Source: Erythrophleum ivorense (taxonomy: Eukaryota; Streptophyta; Magnoliopsida; Fabales; Fabaceae). From it: a stretch of 64,000 nucleotides of DNA. Of this stretch, positions 32,886-44,182 are shown piece by piece. The stretch is from positions 1,645,501 through 1,709,500 of the forward strand of contig JAIUCV010000117.1 of the NCBI GenBank assembly GCA_026724425.1, in the 5' to 3' direction. Numbering within the stretch: the first letter of the stretch is position 1; the number at the start of each line of letters is the position of its first letter. Position numbers and translations under genes: made by a program. Under the pieces are notes generated by a model. It had not been told where the DNA came from. It saw nothing but the letters and a program-made list of their open reading frames with translations, and did no database searches.

Positions 32886-35800
32886 TTACTCCTTCTCACT
32901 ACACACTCCCATCCTTTCTCTTAGCCTCTCAAACACTTCAAGCTTCACGGCATTTGTCATGATGTCTGACAACTGTTCTTGAGTGTTGCAGTAGTCTAAC
33001 AGGATAACACCGTCATTCACCAATTCACGTAGGAAGTGAAACCGTACATGAATATGTTTGCTTCTTCCGTGTAGGACAGGATTCTTCGATAACTTAATCG
33101 TAGAGCTATTATCACAGAACAGAACCGTGCCTTCTCCCTGAGCTGAGCCAATCTCTCCAAGTATGTTCCTCAACCAAACAGCTTGGCATGCTCCATACGC
33201 AGCTGCAACAAACTCTGCCTCTGTTGTAGACAATGTAACTATGGGCTGCTTCTTCGATGCCCAAGAAACAGCACCTCCTCCAAGCATAAACACATAGCCC
33301 GACGTGCTTTTCCGATCATCAGTATCACCTGCATAATCGCTATCGACATATCCCACAAGCTTCTCTCCTTCTCCTCTCTTGTATCTTATTCCATATTCAG
33401 TGGTTCCCTGAACATACCTTAAGATTCTTTTTGCCGCCAATAGATGTTGCTCATTTGGATTCTCCATGTAACGGCTGACCAAATTCACAGAGTAAATTAA
33501 ATCTGGTCGAGATGCAGTGAGATACCTCAAGCTTCCTACGAGTTGCTTGAAGCTTGTTGCGTCAACAGCTTCACCAGTTCCTGCTCTTGACAGCTTATTT
33601 CCAGGCACAATTGGATTCTTCACAGCATTGCACTCTTCCATTCCATATTTTTCTAGAATCTCTTCTGCATATTTCTATTGACTGATGAAGATTCCTTTAT
33701 CATCTTGAACCACTTCGACTCCCAAGAAAAACTTCATTTTTCCAAGATCTGTCATAGACTCATAGCAAACTCATTCATCATCGACAATTTGAAACTTTCC
33801 ATCATTGCGCTCGAGTTTCCAGTGTAGATCAGATCATCTACATATAAGCTCACTATGAGTATGTTTGTTCCTTCCTTCTTTACAAACAAAGTGTGCTCAC
33901 AGTATGCTTTCTCGAACTTCTCCTTGATGAAGTAGCTCTTGATTCTACTATACCAAGCTCTAGGAGCTTGCTTAAGCCCATAGAGTGCCTTCTTCAACTT
34001 GTATACCTTCTCAGACTCTGTTTCTCTGATGAATCCCTTTGGTTGCTCTATATAAACATCTTCCCTCAATTCCCCATGTAGGAATGCGCTCTTTACATCC
34101 AGCTGATAGACCTTCCAGCTCCTCTCGGCGGCCAAGGCTAGAATTGATCGGATCGTGTCCCACCTTGCAACTGGCGCAAACACTTCATGGAAGTCGATTC
34201 CATGTTTCTGGTGATAGCCCTTGGCTACTAGTCTCGCTTTAAACTTGTCCACTTCTCCTTTCTCATTGAATTTTGTTTTGTAAACCCACTTTACTCCAAT
34301 GACTTTAGCTCCCAACGGAAGCTCTATCAACTCCCAAGTGTTGTTTTCAACAATTGAATTGATTTCTGCTTCCATTGCCTTTCTCCACACTTCCTGTTGC
34401 ACAGCTTCCTCAAAGCAATCAGGATCATCAGAAACAACGAACATGGCTAAGATATCTTCCCCATCTTCAGCTACGAGAAAGCCTGTGTTTCCTCCTGCAA
34501 TGTAGTCTTTCATCCAGACAGGCGCTTGTCGATTCCTTCCTCCTTCTCGTGCAGGCGCCTGTGCTTGGATAGGACTGAGTTGTTGCTCGTCTCTCTCTTG
34601 TTCTTCTTCCTCTTCCCCATTCTCTTCTTCTTCGTTGTTTTCACCGTTGATCGGCTCTGCTTCGCTTTCACTTTCTCCAGTCTCTCCTTCTTCTGGTGTT
34701 ATCTCTTCTTCTCTTCTTGGTTCTTCTTCGTCATTCCATGATAACTCGATGCATTGTGAGTTATCATCCTTCCATTCCAATCCTCTTGTTTCATCAAAAT
34801 GAACATCACGGCTTATCACTATCTTCTTAGTCTCCGGATTGTAAAGTCGGTATGCTTTTGACTCTTTGCTCAGCCCAAACATTACACACTGCACACTCTT
34901 TTCATCCAACTTGATCCTCCTTTCATACGGCACTAGTGCATATGCAACACAGCCAAAGATTTTCAAGTGTTCAACAGATGGCTTGTGTTGGCTCCACTTC
35001 TCTTCTGGTGTTATGTCTCCCAATGCAGCTGATGGGCATCTGTTCAGAATGTACACTGCATACTGAACTGCTTCACCCCAAAACCGTCTTGGCACTGACA
35101 TCTCAAGCAACATACACCTTGTCATGTTCATGACACTTCTATTCTTCCTCTCTGCGACACCATTTTGTTGGGGTGTGTATGCGGCTGTGAGCTGTCGTTT
35201 TATGCCATTTTCTCTGCAGTATTCCTCAAACGCCTTTGAGTTATACTCTCCTCCTCTGTCAGTTCTCAGACACACCAATGCTTGTCCAAGTTCTCTCTCT
35301 GTCTCAGCCCGGAACTCTCTGAACATCTGCAGCGTTTCTGATTTCTCTGCTAAGAGAAACGTCCAACATTTCCTGGTATAGTCGTCAATGAAGTTGAGAA
35401 TATACCGCTTTCCTCCTTCTGATGTTGGTGATATGGGTCCACAAATGTCACTGTGGACCAGCTGCAGCGCTCGTGATGTCTTCCATTCACTCCTCTTAGG
35501 AATGCTGTCACGATTCTGTTTTCCCTTTAAGCAAATCTCACAAGTGCTTTCAGCTCCTTCTTGACTTGTGATTGACAATCCAGTTACCATTCCTTTCTCA
35601 GCAAGCGTCTTCAAACCTCCGTAGTTCAAATGACCAAATCTTATATGCCATAGTTTGTCATCTCTCTCCGTTACTTGAAAGCATCTCTCTCCTTCTTCCT
35701 CTCTTGCTTTTCTAGATTTTGCCCTTACTGTGAACATCCGATTCTTTGTCATAATCGAACTCATGACTATGGCCTTCTGTTGTTTGTGCCAAATCTCGCA

Positions 35801-36946
35801 AACATCATCCTCTATGGTTACTCGCAGCCCCTTCTCCTGCAACTGTCCGATGCTGAGGAGATTGTTCTTCATTCCTGGCACAAAGTAAACGGATGTTATG
35901 ACTCTGATGGTTCCATTGATCTCCAGACGCAGACTTCCTTTTCCCTCCACCATCATTCTTCTGTCATCGCCAAGTTTCACGTTTTGGCGAAATGTATCAT
36001 CAAGCTCAATGAACCATTCCTTCGTCCCACACATATGGTTGCTACAGCCTGAGTCTAGAAACCAGACGTGTTCCTCCTCTTCACTTTCGACATGAGCCAT
36101 CAGCACCATATCTTCCTCTGTCTCAACATAATTGGCTTCTCTGTCCCAATCTGGACATTCTGATTTGTAATGTCCCATCTTATGACATTTGTAACACTCC
36201 ACCATCTCTTTGGAGTAGTTACCTCGACCTCTTCCTTGGTAGCTTCCTCTACCTCTTCCTTTGATTGGTGAGTTTCCTCTCCCTCTGCCTCCATTTGGTC
36301 TCCATTGACCTTCAACCTTCAGCGCGTGGTCATCTCCACCATGACGACTTAAGTTCTGCTCATGCACCATGAGTGAACTTTGGAGGCCATCCACTGTCAA
36401 AGTTTTGATATCATTTGACTCCTCTATTGCACATACAACGTATGTAAACTTCTCCACCAGAGTTCTCAAAATCTTCTCCACTACTTTGGAATCTGGCATG
36501 TCTTCACCGAGGTTTCTCATGTTGTTGGCAGTCTCCATAACTCTTGAGAGATATCCGGTGATCGTCTCTCCGATCTTCATCTCCAGGATTTCAAAGTCCC
36601 TGCGCAGTCTCTGCAATTGCGCGCTTTGAACCCTATCATTCCCTTGATACTTTCGTTTCATCGATTCCCACAAGTCCTTGGCTGTCTCCTTCTTAAGGAT
36701 TGTCTTGAGAATCGTTTTGTCGATGCTCGCAAAGAGATAGTTTTTCACCTTGTGATCGATGACGGTCTTCTCAGCTATCTCTGTCCGCTGTGGTCCGGTG
36801 AGAATTACGTTTCTCTCTGGACGCTGCAGTCCCGTCTCGATCAGATCCCACCACTCCTTGGATCTGAGCAGATTCTCCATTAACATTGCCCAATGTTCAT
36901 AGTCTCCATCAAATTTTGGTACAATCAGCATATCTTTCTCACTCAT
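32886..36946 (-). pseudogene. Copia gag-pol polyprotein, broken in reverse transcriptase
   Basis: The first part (36946-33752, 1064 residues) holds gag (UBN2-like), a CCHC knuckle CYKCHKMGHYKSEC, protease WFLDSGCSNHMCG, the integrase zinc region (HIRFGHLNYGG, CEICLKGKQ), the integrase core (HSDICGP; TDRGGEYNSKAFEEYC) and reverse transcriptase with YVDDLIYTG. It stops just after NEFAMSL near 33752. Homology resumes in another frame and then meets a TAG near 33678. From 33641 the remaining RT and RNase H (RYVQGTTEYGIRY, GYVDSDYAGD, TLSTTEAEFVAAAYG) run to 32886. A short duplication-like insertion (ATGAGTCT before ATGACAG) explains the frame loss. With these two lesions, complete RT-RNase H cannot be made. 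Confidence 0.93.
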
Positions 36947-37014
36947 TTTGTTGTTTGGATCTCACGATTCTGTTTCACTCCACAAGTTTCAGGATACAAG
37001 GCTCTGATACCACT

Positions 37015-37260
37015 TGTTGGTTATGGATCAAAGCTCATAGAATAAAATGTCTGAATACTTGCCTTGTATTAGACTGAAAAGAAAATGGCCTTAAAAGGAC
37101 CTTACAGAAACAGAGTGCTCCTAAATAAGCTCTAACCGAAACAAACTTATCGTGTCCTACAAGTCAGGATCACGACTTATTGAATTTGAAACTTTCAAAC
37201 TTAGCTAAGGAAACATAAAGCAACGTTAAAGAGACATAAAACAAAGTCTTTATTCCTTCA
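37015..37260 (-). repeat. Copia 5' LTR
   Basis: 246 bp; transcription of the element would begin here on the minus strand. The initiator tRNA-Met primer-binding site is immediately internal. Confidence 0.95.
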
Positions 37261-37265
37261 GTTTC

Positions 37266-37964
37266 CACGATTGATTGTTTTGTTTTCTTGAATAAATGAA
37301 ACATGGAAGACTGATCTTGGAACTAAAACTATAAGCCGAGAGTATGGTGATGTGGAGTTTCCAAGATCATGAAGTCGCAACTACAATTTCTTCAAAATCC
37401 GATTGATCACTGGAATACTTCCTATGAGTTTTCCTTTGTTTTTTTCTAAGGTTAAGTGTTGCTGAAGTATGGAGAGATAATTAATTCTACTTCAATAGAT
37501 ACTGTACTGAATATTTTATGCAAGTTAACTTCAATTGAACAATTGCATACGAGAGAGACGTAAGATAAGACATTATATAAAAGGGGCAATTGTTTATAAA
37601 TCTATGCATGTTGTTTGAATATTTCCCAATTAATAGTGTGATATAATGATGTTATAAATCTATGCATGTTGTTAAGTACGTATCACCATCAATGATAGCT
37701 GTCTGAATATTTCCCAATTAATAGTGTGATACAATAAGACAAGCATAAATCAAGAAACCGGTTGTTATAAAGAAACTCAGGGTTTTGAGTATTTTGATAC
37801 GTTTGTTTGATATCTTAAAAAGGTGAGATGATTATCTGAAGAAATAGATTGTTGTGACAACTAGCTTGAATGCTGCTGAGCCAATGTCTACATTTAACTT
37901 CGTGATAGAAAGGAATGATCTGAGAAGGTGCTTGATCGGACCAGATTTCATCTTGGAAGTCAAT
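37266..37964. other. Flank between Copia element and duplicated block C
   Basis: About 700 bp, continuation of the locus interrupted by Copia. It contains a local direct repeat: TATAAATCTATGCATGTTGT at about 37595 and 37653, and GAATATTTCCCAATTAATAG at about 37617 and 37704. No gene seen. Confidence 0.6.
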
Positions 37965-38220
37965 TTTTCGTCTCAAGATTTTCCAGTGTTGCAAAACGAA
38001 ACGAAACCAGCTTACTGTACACATCTCTCAATCTTTTCATTCTCTGTTTCTGTGATGGCACTCATGGTGGTGGTTGGTTTTAATTTCTTTGTGTTGATAG
38101 TTGTTGGAAAGTTTCGACGCATCTACTAGACTTGCGTGCCGCATTGTGACAAGAACAAAGTGTGACCTTTTCAATTCCATTTTGAAAAGAAAAACGAACA
38201 AAATTATAACAAAAATATTT

Positions 38221-38293
38221 TCCACTGCCGGGGTTCGAACCCGGAACATTTTTGACTAGAGTGCAAGTTGTTTAACCGGTGTGCTACAGTGGA
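38221..38293 (-). pseudogene. tRNA-like sequence, copy C (73 nt)
   Basis: Same sequence as copy A in all visible positions: perfect acceptor stem and T arm, box A and box B, no anticodon stem. It is carried within the larger block duplication. Confidence 0.75.
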
Positions 38294-38798
38294 GCTTCTG
38301 TTAGAAACTAAAACATTATATAAACTATATATCTTTGTATATGGACAATTTGTAGGTTTCAAAAAACTTTTCCTTTTGAGTTTTCTTTTGAGGAACTGTA
38401 GATATATATCAGTTATGTGGAATTTGGACAGATAACATAACTAAAATAATTCTTGATTCAAATGAGAGAATATTTAATTTGGATAAGATCACTAATTACT
38501 ATATATGTAAAGTGTGCTTCAAGATAGTTATTAGCTAACATTTTATTATGTTAATCTTATGTTTGCTTCTGCAGTTTAGAATCAATGTAATGGCGAAAGA
38601 CAGAATATGGATCAAGGAGAAGAATAAACACAGATCGAAAACACTTTCAAATACATTTATAATGCTTTTTTCAAATTATACGATACTTTTTAATTTTACG
38701 TCGTTTTAGAGAAGACCAAAAACATGGATTCTCTACGGTTTACTATAAAAATCATTTGAGCACAGTTTAACACTATTAGATAGTTTACAAACGCGACA

Positions 38799-39160
38799 AC
38801 AATTTATTTTCATAGTAAAGAAAATGAACCAATCAGAAAAATTTATGTAACTAAAAAAACTAAGGTCGTATACGGTCTTTGTTTCTGTAAAAGAATATTT
38901 GATTCTAGTACACTAAAGTTATAATATTGTACTATTTTGTTTCTGTTTTAAAAAAATAAAAAATAAATATCAATTCAGTAATTACAAAAAGAAATAAAAA
39001 TAATTGAAGATACAAGTATGAAACCAAATATAATAATAAAGGATAAAATTTTAAGAAAAGAAAATATAAGAAGAGACTACTGGTTCTATGGATCTTAATT
39101 GATTTGGATAAGAGTTTTTGTTTATACTAAAGGCTATCCCGCGCTACGCGCGGGTTTTGA
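38799..39160. mobile_element. Possible Helitron-derived insert with CG-rich palindrome
   Basis: Present in copy C and absent in copy A. It is AT-rich except for the 17-nt palindrome at 39138-39154, which matches the style of Arabidopsis Helitron 3' hairpins. I could not find a matching TC start and CTRR end, so the identity is uncertain. Confidence 0.4.
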
Positions 39161-39964
39161 TATTAAATAGTTCATACAATATTTGAATAGAGTTATCAAT
39201 ACATTTAGGAAAAAAAAAAGTTTATTGTATAGATCAAACTTGCATTTTTTTAGAGCATCTCCAGCCTTGAGTTGAGAACTTCTTTTGGGGTTCTCAAACA
39301 TAAAAATATTGTTATTTTAACATAATTTAATATTAGAATTAAATTTTATATAAAAGAAAAGTATCTCAAGAGTTTTCATTTAAAAAATTTCTTCTCACTC
39401 CCTCTCTACATTTTTTATTATTCTACATTTTTTAGCCATGACTCTCATGAGATATCCAAAGAAGATGCTTTTTAGTATTTCCATAGTAATAGCATCAAGA
39501 TATGCCTCCAAACTTGCTCTAGATGTACTACTATTGGTTGATTCTATTATCGCTGACTTATATACAATTGTTACTATTGTCTGTTAAAAAATCAGCCATT
39601 TATCGTGTAAAATACAGGAGCATGACTGCATGAGCTTCTCTACTATCCTAACCAATCAAACCTTTCCATGCAACTGTTAAAAGGCAAAATGAAAAATATG
39701 TCAGAAACTCATGGTGTGAATCGCATTGCAAGTTGCAACAATAGCAAAGCCACAAAGCTAAACGTAAACAATAACCTTTGGTATTTCAATTCTGAATGTC
39801 AAATCTGGTCTGTAGCAGAGGATTTTGATATTTTGCGTTGAACCATAATAGATCATTATGTGAAAAAAGAATTGTCCTAAACATCCAATATGCATGCTTT
39901 AGTTTAACATTTATCAAAGTTTCAATATCAATATCAGCGCCTATGATTGGAGTGTGAAATTTGG

Positions 39965-40799
39965 ATGCTGGTAATAATGTGAAAATGTTTCGATAAGACA
40001 TGTTGGTTTTTTCAATTCCTTGAATGAGCTTGAAAATGCAAGGGTATCACAGAGTAGAGATGAGACCATATAATAATCTAAACCCAATCATGAGCGTAAA
40101 GTTCGGTTAACAAAGAAGTAAGGTAACGAAAGTCAAACATCCTAACTACAAAGCTTGACTCAACTGAAGATGATACACTCTCACCGAAGGAGAAACACTC
40201 TTAGAAACCTTAGTCTCATAACTACATAGTATTAATCTTACTTTCGACAATTTTGACTACTTTTTTACCAACACATTATAAACAAAATTGTGAGATAAAC
40301 TGTACGTAGACTGAAATCTGGGGAAAACAAAAAAGAAGGAAAGCGATTTCCTCGATTGAAATCTTCTATTCCTCCGATTGAAAGAAGGAAAGCCGTTGTC
40401 TCTATACTCGATTTCCCTCACAGTTTCGAATCGATTCTCTCTTTTGCTACAACCGCGACCCAAACTTTCACCGTTGTTGGTCTCTGGTCGCTGTTTCTTC
40501 CATCGCTTAACTTTAAACATTAAGAAAAGAAAAAATCAACGGTGGTGAGCAAGTGACATTAAACATATACGGGTAATGGGTTTTAATTGTTTGTTTAACT
40601 TTTAATTGTCATATAGCCCATTAAAAACATGTGTCCATTACGTTGAGGTGAGTTATTTGGAGAATGTTGCTTAAAATCACTACGCTGATGTGGCATCTTT
40701 CTGAAGCTTCCTGAAAAGCTGACGTGTACATTAAACATATACGCGTAATGGGTTTTTCTTTTCTTAGTGGGGCCGACTCCACTTGTCGGCTAATGGGAG
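39965..40799. promoter_or_regulatory. Upstream region of the NAC-like gene
   Basis: About 840 bp without a gene. It contains a ~28-bp direct repeat (ACATTAAACATATACG then GTAATGGGTTTT) at about 40556 and 40729, differing at one or two bases. TATAAAAG at 40800-40807 follows. Confidence 0.6.
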
Positions 40800-40807
40800 T
40801 ATAAAAG
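40800..40807 (+). promoter_or_regulatory. TATA box of the NAC-like gene
   Basis: TATAAAAG lies 209 bp before the ATG. A start about 30 bp downstream would give a leader of roughly 180 nt. Confidence 0.65.
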
Positions 40808-41015
40808 AGAGTGAAGATTAAAGAATGCGTTCATCTACGTACTTGTGATCAGTTACTTGCGAGATACTCTTCTTCTCCTTCTTCGTTTTGGTTTTTGGTG
40901 GCGATCTTAGGGTTTCGTTTATCACTTCTTCAGCGAAAGCTTTCAGTGTTCTTCTTGCAAAACACGAAGGGTTTTGTTTTGGAGAATCTTCTTACTGATT
41001 AAGAACGATTAAACT

Positions 41016-41993
41016 ATGGCTGATGCGAGCGACCTCAAGTTCTGTCCGACGGACGAGAGATTGGTGGAATATTATCTGCGCAACAGAGTTGATACAGGCA
41101 GAGAAGGTTTCATCAAACACATCAAACTTTACGAAGACGAGCCGTGGCTTCTCCAGCACGTCAAGAACGCTCAGTTCAAAGAGAAGAAGTGGTTCTACTT
41201 TGTTGTTAGGAAACGTGGATCTGGGAACAGACCCAAACGTACGGTTCCCGGAAGAGGAGGCAGCAACGGCGGAGCTTGGACAACCACCGGCGTTAAGAAG
41301 GAGATCCGTGACCGTAACAAGAAGTTGATCGGATACAAAACAGAACTCGCGTACCACAAGAAAGTCAAGGGAAAGACAAAAGGAGACACCACAGGTTGGT
41401 GTATGACAGAGTATTGTCTTGCGAGTAATAACGACACGGAGTTCCAAGAAGTGGTCTTGTGTCATCTCCGTGACAAGAATAATAAGAAAGTCAACAGCAC
41501 CGTCGACGTTGACCAGTTACCGTTGCGGCCACCGGTTGAGAACAGAGACGACAACAACATGACCCCTGCTGATGATGATGAAGAAGAAGAAGATGATTAT
41601 GATAAGGAATTTCTTGATGGGCTCGAAACTATTCTTGAAGAAGAAGAAGATGATGATGATAATAGAGCATATGCTGATGGGTTCAAAAATATGCTAGAAG
41701 ACGAAAAAGAAGATGATGATGATAAGGCATATGTTGATGGGGTCGAAAATATGCTTGAAGAAGAAGAAGATGGTGATAATGTGCTCGTATTTATGCTTGA
41801 AGAAGTACAAAAAGATGCCGACAAGGCCACTCAATATCCACAGCTTCATCTTCCTCTTCAAGGTCAAGATTCAGAGAGCATAAACAACCCACTTGTAATC
41901 ACGGAAGATGACTTTGTTAACCTAGATGCAATTTTCAATCTGCTTAAGCAGCCGGAATGGCTCAACTTCAGCGACGACAGCGACATCTGGTAA
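41016..41993 (+). CDS. NAC-domain transcription factor-like protein with acidic repeats
   Basis: Single-exon gene of 325 residues. Residues about 7-150 form a NAC domain: subdomain A FCPTDERLVEYYLRNRV, C KKWFYFVVRKRGSGNRPKR, D GYKTELAYHKKVKGKTKG, and E-like CLASNNDTEFQEVVLCHL. The usual WKATG DNA-binding core reads WTTTG. Residues about 188-270 are four copies of an acidic unit of roughly 20 residues (D/E run followed by AY-DG-ENMLE). The C-terminus (TEDDFVNLDAIFNLL, PEWLNFSDDSDIW) is acidic and hydrophobic, like an activation region. NAC genes usually have introns, so the single exon is notable and a retrocopy is possible. DNA target unknown. Confidence 0.85.
   Translation: MADASDLKFCPTDERLVEYYLRNRVDTGREGFIKHIKLYEDEPWLLQHVKNAQFKEKKWFYFVVRKRGSGNRPKRTVPGRGGSNGGAWTTTGVKKEIRDRNKKLIGYKTELAYHKKVKGKTKGDTTGWCMTEYCLASNNDTEFQEVVLCHLRDKNNKKVNSTVDVDQLPLRPPVENRDDNNMTPADDDEEEEDDYDKEFLDGLETILEEEEDDDDNRAYADGFKNMLEDEKEDDDDKAYVDGVENMLEEEEDGDNVLVFMLEEVQKDADKATQYPQLHLPLQGQDSESINNPLVITEDDFVNLDAIFNLLKQPEWLNFSDDSDIW
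41577..41815 (+). repeat. Coding tandem repeat of about 60 bp in the NAC-like gene
   Basis: Four imperfect units, each GAAGAAGAAGAAGATGAT-like followed by a conserved DGxxxxL segment. The last unit is diverged. The frame is kept throughout. Confidence 0.8.
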
Positions 41994-42657
41994 TAAGGTA
42001 GCATGTCTTCGACAAGACTGGAGATGCAGATTGCACTAGAGATCAAGAGATGCCTCGAGCTCAATCAAGATTTGTGTAACTAGACGTCCTGTTTTTATTA
42101 GCCTTCTTCGTCGATTAAGTCATCTTTTTCAAACGGTTTAATTAGCTTATGTTTAATAAGGTCTTTGGCTTCTTTTGTCTTACGGTGTTGTACTGAAACT
42201 CAGCTAATTTTGTATTTGTATATGCATTACGTTTTCGCTACACACAGTTCATGTATATGGTACCAACTATTAGATTTTCTGTCTTTGCTTGCAATCTTTC
42301 CTTTGGTTTTTGCTCTGATCTTGGTTCTTTTTTTTTTTTTTTTTTTTTTTTGTAATGAGTGTTCTTCTGTATAATATCGTCGATGTTCAGGTATCAGGCT
42401 TCGGTGTCCTTTGATACTGGTATTTGTAAACTAATTTGTATCATGTATATGCAACTCATGATGATCTTCTTTCTCAAAAAAAAAAAAACAAAAAATCAAA
42501 CTCATGGTTATCTATATAACTAATTTCTCCAACAGCATTCTTCATATATTTATTTCAAGAAAATATTCTATTGAATATAAATTTTATGCGTTTATTTTCC
42601 AAATCAGTTCTTTTGATTAACCTTTCCTCTATTTCAATGATGTTATTTAAAGGAAAA
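41994..42657. other. 3' flank of NAC-like gene and left part of Helitron target
   Basis: Contains a T run at 42330-42350 and an A run near 42477. From about 42505 the sequence is related to 31920-32050 (AACTAATTTCTCCAACA, TGATGTTATTTAAAGGAAA). This is the left half of the block that the Helitron interrupted. Confidence 0.65.
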
Positions 42658-42665
42658 CTAGGTAC

Positions 42666-42690
42666 GGGCCCGCCGCTTGCAGCGCGGGCT
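42666..42690 (-). terminator. Helitron 3' hairpin
   Basis: GC-rich imperfect palindrome about 6 nt before the CTAG terminus, in AT-rich surroundings. In Helitrons this hairpin marks the end of rolling-circle transfer. Confidence 0.85.
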
Positions 42691-42820
42691 ATGAGATTTA
42701 TTATAAAATTTTGGCTTCATAATAATATGTTTATTTTATAGAATTAAGCATCTTAATAAATATACCGAAATGAAATCAAGAAATTTTAGAAACATACTCT
42801 AATGATTAGAGTATCGAGAT

Positions 42821-44182
42821 TTATACAAAATTTGATTTGACTGACTCCTCGACTGAACCATCACTATCATGAAAACTGCAAAAAAAAATATATGATTTGA
42901 GTTTTATTAGTTACCAAGATATGGATTTCAAATTTATCACTGAAAATGTTAGTGAGAAGAACTTTGTTACTTACTATTCGTAACTGAAGTCAAAGACATC
43001 CTGGTAAGGTCCATTAAACTCAAATCTAGAGATACCGCCAGCATCCTTAATCTTGATCTCGTTTGTTCCTAGTTGGGGTAAAATTAGTTAGTGCTTAGTG
43101 ACGTAGATAATACATGAAATATTTTTAACTGTCTATGGTGTAATTACAAACTGAGTAAGATAAACCGAACATACTTGGATCCATGTAAACCATCCAGTCA
43201 CTCATTGTGATGATTGTTTCTGTATCACCGTGCCTCCACCATTTATCATATAGCTGGAATGCCAATACTCCATAAGCTTTGCATTCTAAAATGTCACCAC
43301 TAAAACAGAGTAAAACTTTTGAGACATGTTAAACGGAGTACATTCAACCAAAGTTACATTACCAATAAGTTTTTAAAAGTATTTTTAAAATAATTCAGAA
43401 CACTTACCCTAAATTCTTGATCAGGAATGTCACTTTATTAGTTTTCTTGTTATTTGCAAGTGTAAAGTTCTGGTCTCTCGCAACTTTTAGTTCACCAACG
43501 TTTTCTAGATAGCCTATAAGGTCTAATACGCAATAAAGCCATTGTTAAAATCAAACAGTGATTCCCAATACAAGCATACATATATCTATACTATTAAAAA
43601 TTGTACTATGCAAATCAAAAACTTATGTTTTTTTGACATACCAATTGGATAATGGGAGCTGTACACTCCATTCTTTATATCTATGTAGTCCCTGAAGTTC
43701 ATATAGTGATCCTGATGAACACCACCTGAATTATGCACCTCTGTATTTTCCGTGAAGATAATACAATGATCATTCACAGCGAAGCAAAAATCAGTCGATG
43801 CCAACTCGACGATGAAGCCAGTGAAGATTTTACAGTGGTCCTCGTGCACATCAAAATTGAACCTATCATAGAGTCCAAACTCTGGGCTGACTTTAGCAGG
43901 TATTTTTCCACCCTTTACATACACGCAAATTAGATTATTAGGAGTATATATAAAACATAGTTCCTTATTTCAGATGATACTACATTTGCCAAAAAAATTA
44001 TTCATCTACATGAACTCATTGTTAAGGATAAAGAATGAACTTACAAATTCATCTACTAACAGAAAACGCAATATGTCGCCACCTCCGTCTATCATCTCGC
44101 TCCACTTTTTCAATACCTTAACCCTTATTGACCAATCATTCCTCTGAGGAGAAAGCTCCGAGATTCTAGACCTATTTGCCAT
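42821..44182 (-). CDS. RPA70-like OB-fold protein 1, Helitron-encoded, apparently intact
   Basis: Replication protein A large-subunit-like gene (DUF223 type), presumed to bind single-stranded DNA during Helitron transposition. Exon 1, 44182-44045, reads MANRSRISELSPQRNDWSIR then VKVLKKWSEM...FLLVDEF. Exon 2, about 43912-43642, reads GGKIPAKVSPEFGLYDRFNF...SSHYPI. The next exons read GYLENVGELKVARDQNFTLA, GDILECKAYGVLAFQLYDKW and GTNEIKIKDAGGISRFEF. A TAG after FSYE straddles a GTAAGT donor; if spliced, the frame goes through to DSDGSVEESVKSNFV and stops at 42821. Spacing of introns matches the other copies in the element. No disabling change was seen by eye. Confidence 0.7.

Larger units (their letters stand above)
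32606..37260 (-). mobile_element. Copia LTR retrotransposon, young, minus orientation
   Basis: A 4655-bp element bounded by 246-bp LTRs (32606-32851 and 37015-37260) that start TGTTGG and end CCTTCA. They differ at one position only (32754 versus 37163). The 5-bp direct repeat GTTTC flanks it (32601-32605 and 37261-37265). Next to the right LTR, which is the 5' LTR in element orientation, lies TGGTATCAGAGC (37001-37012), the primer-binding site for initiator tRNA-Met. A purine-rich GGGGAAGA tract abuts the other LTR. The internal polyprotein has gag, PR, IN, RT and RNase H in Copia order. Confidence 0.97.
37965..39964. repeat. Duplicated block, copy C
   Basis: Nearly identical to copy A (28975-30744), with a tRNA-like sequence at 38221-38293. 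It lacks about 25 bp near 38142 that copies A and D have, so that is a deletion here. It has its own 362-bp interior stretch (38799-39160) ending in the palindrome CCCGCGCTACGCGCGGG, which resembles the 3' hairpin of Arabidopsis Helitrons. Confidence 0.88.

Noticed and set aside
33752..36946. Copia polyprotein parts as two separate host genes
   Set aside because: They lie between matching LTRs and form one gag-pol interrupted by a frame break and a stop.
43580..43600. TATATCTATACTATTAAAA, like a plus-strand Helitron 5' end
   Set aside because: It lies inside an intron of RPA-like copy 1, and the exons on both sides belong to one gene. No matching 3' end was found, so chance similarity is likelier.
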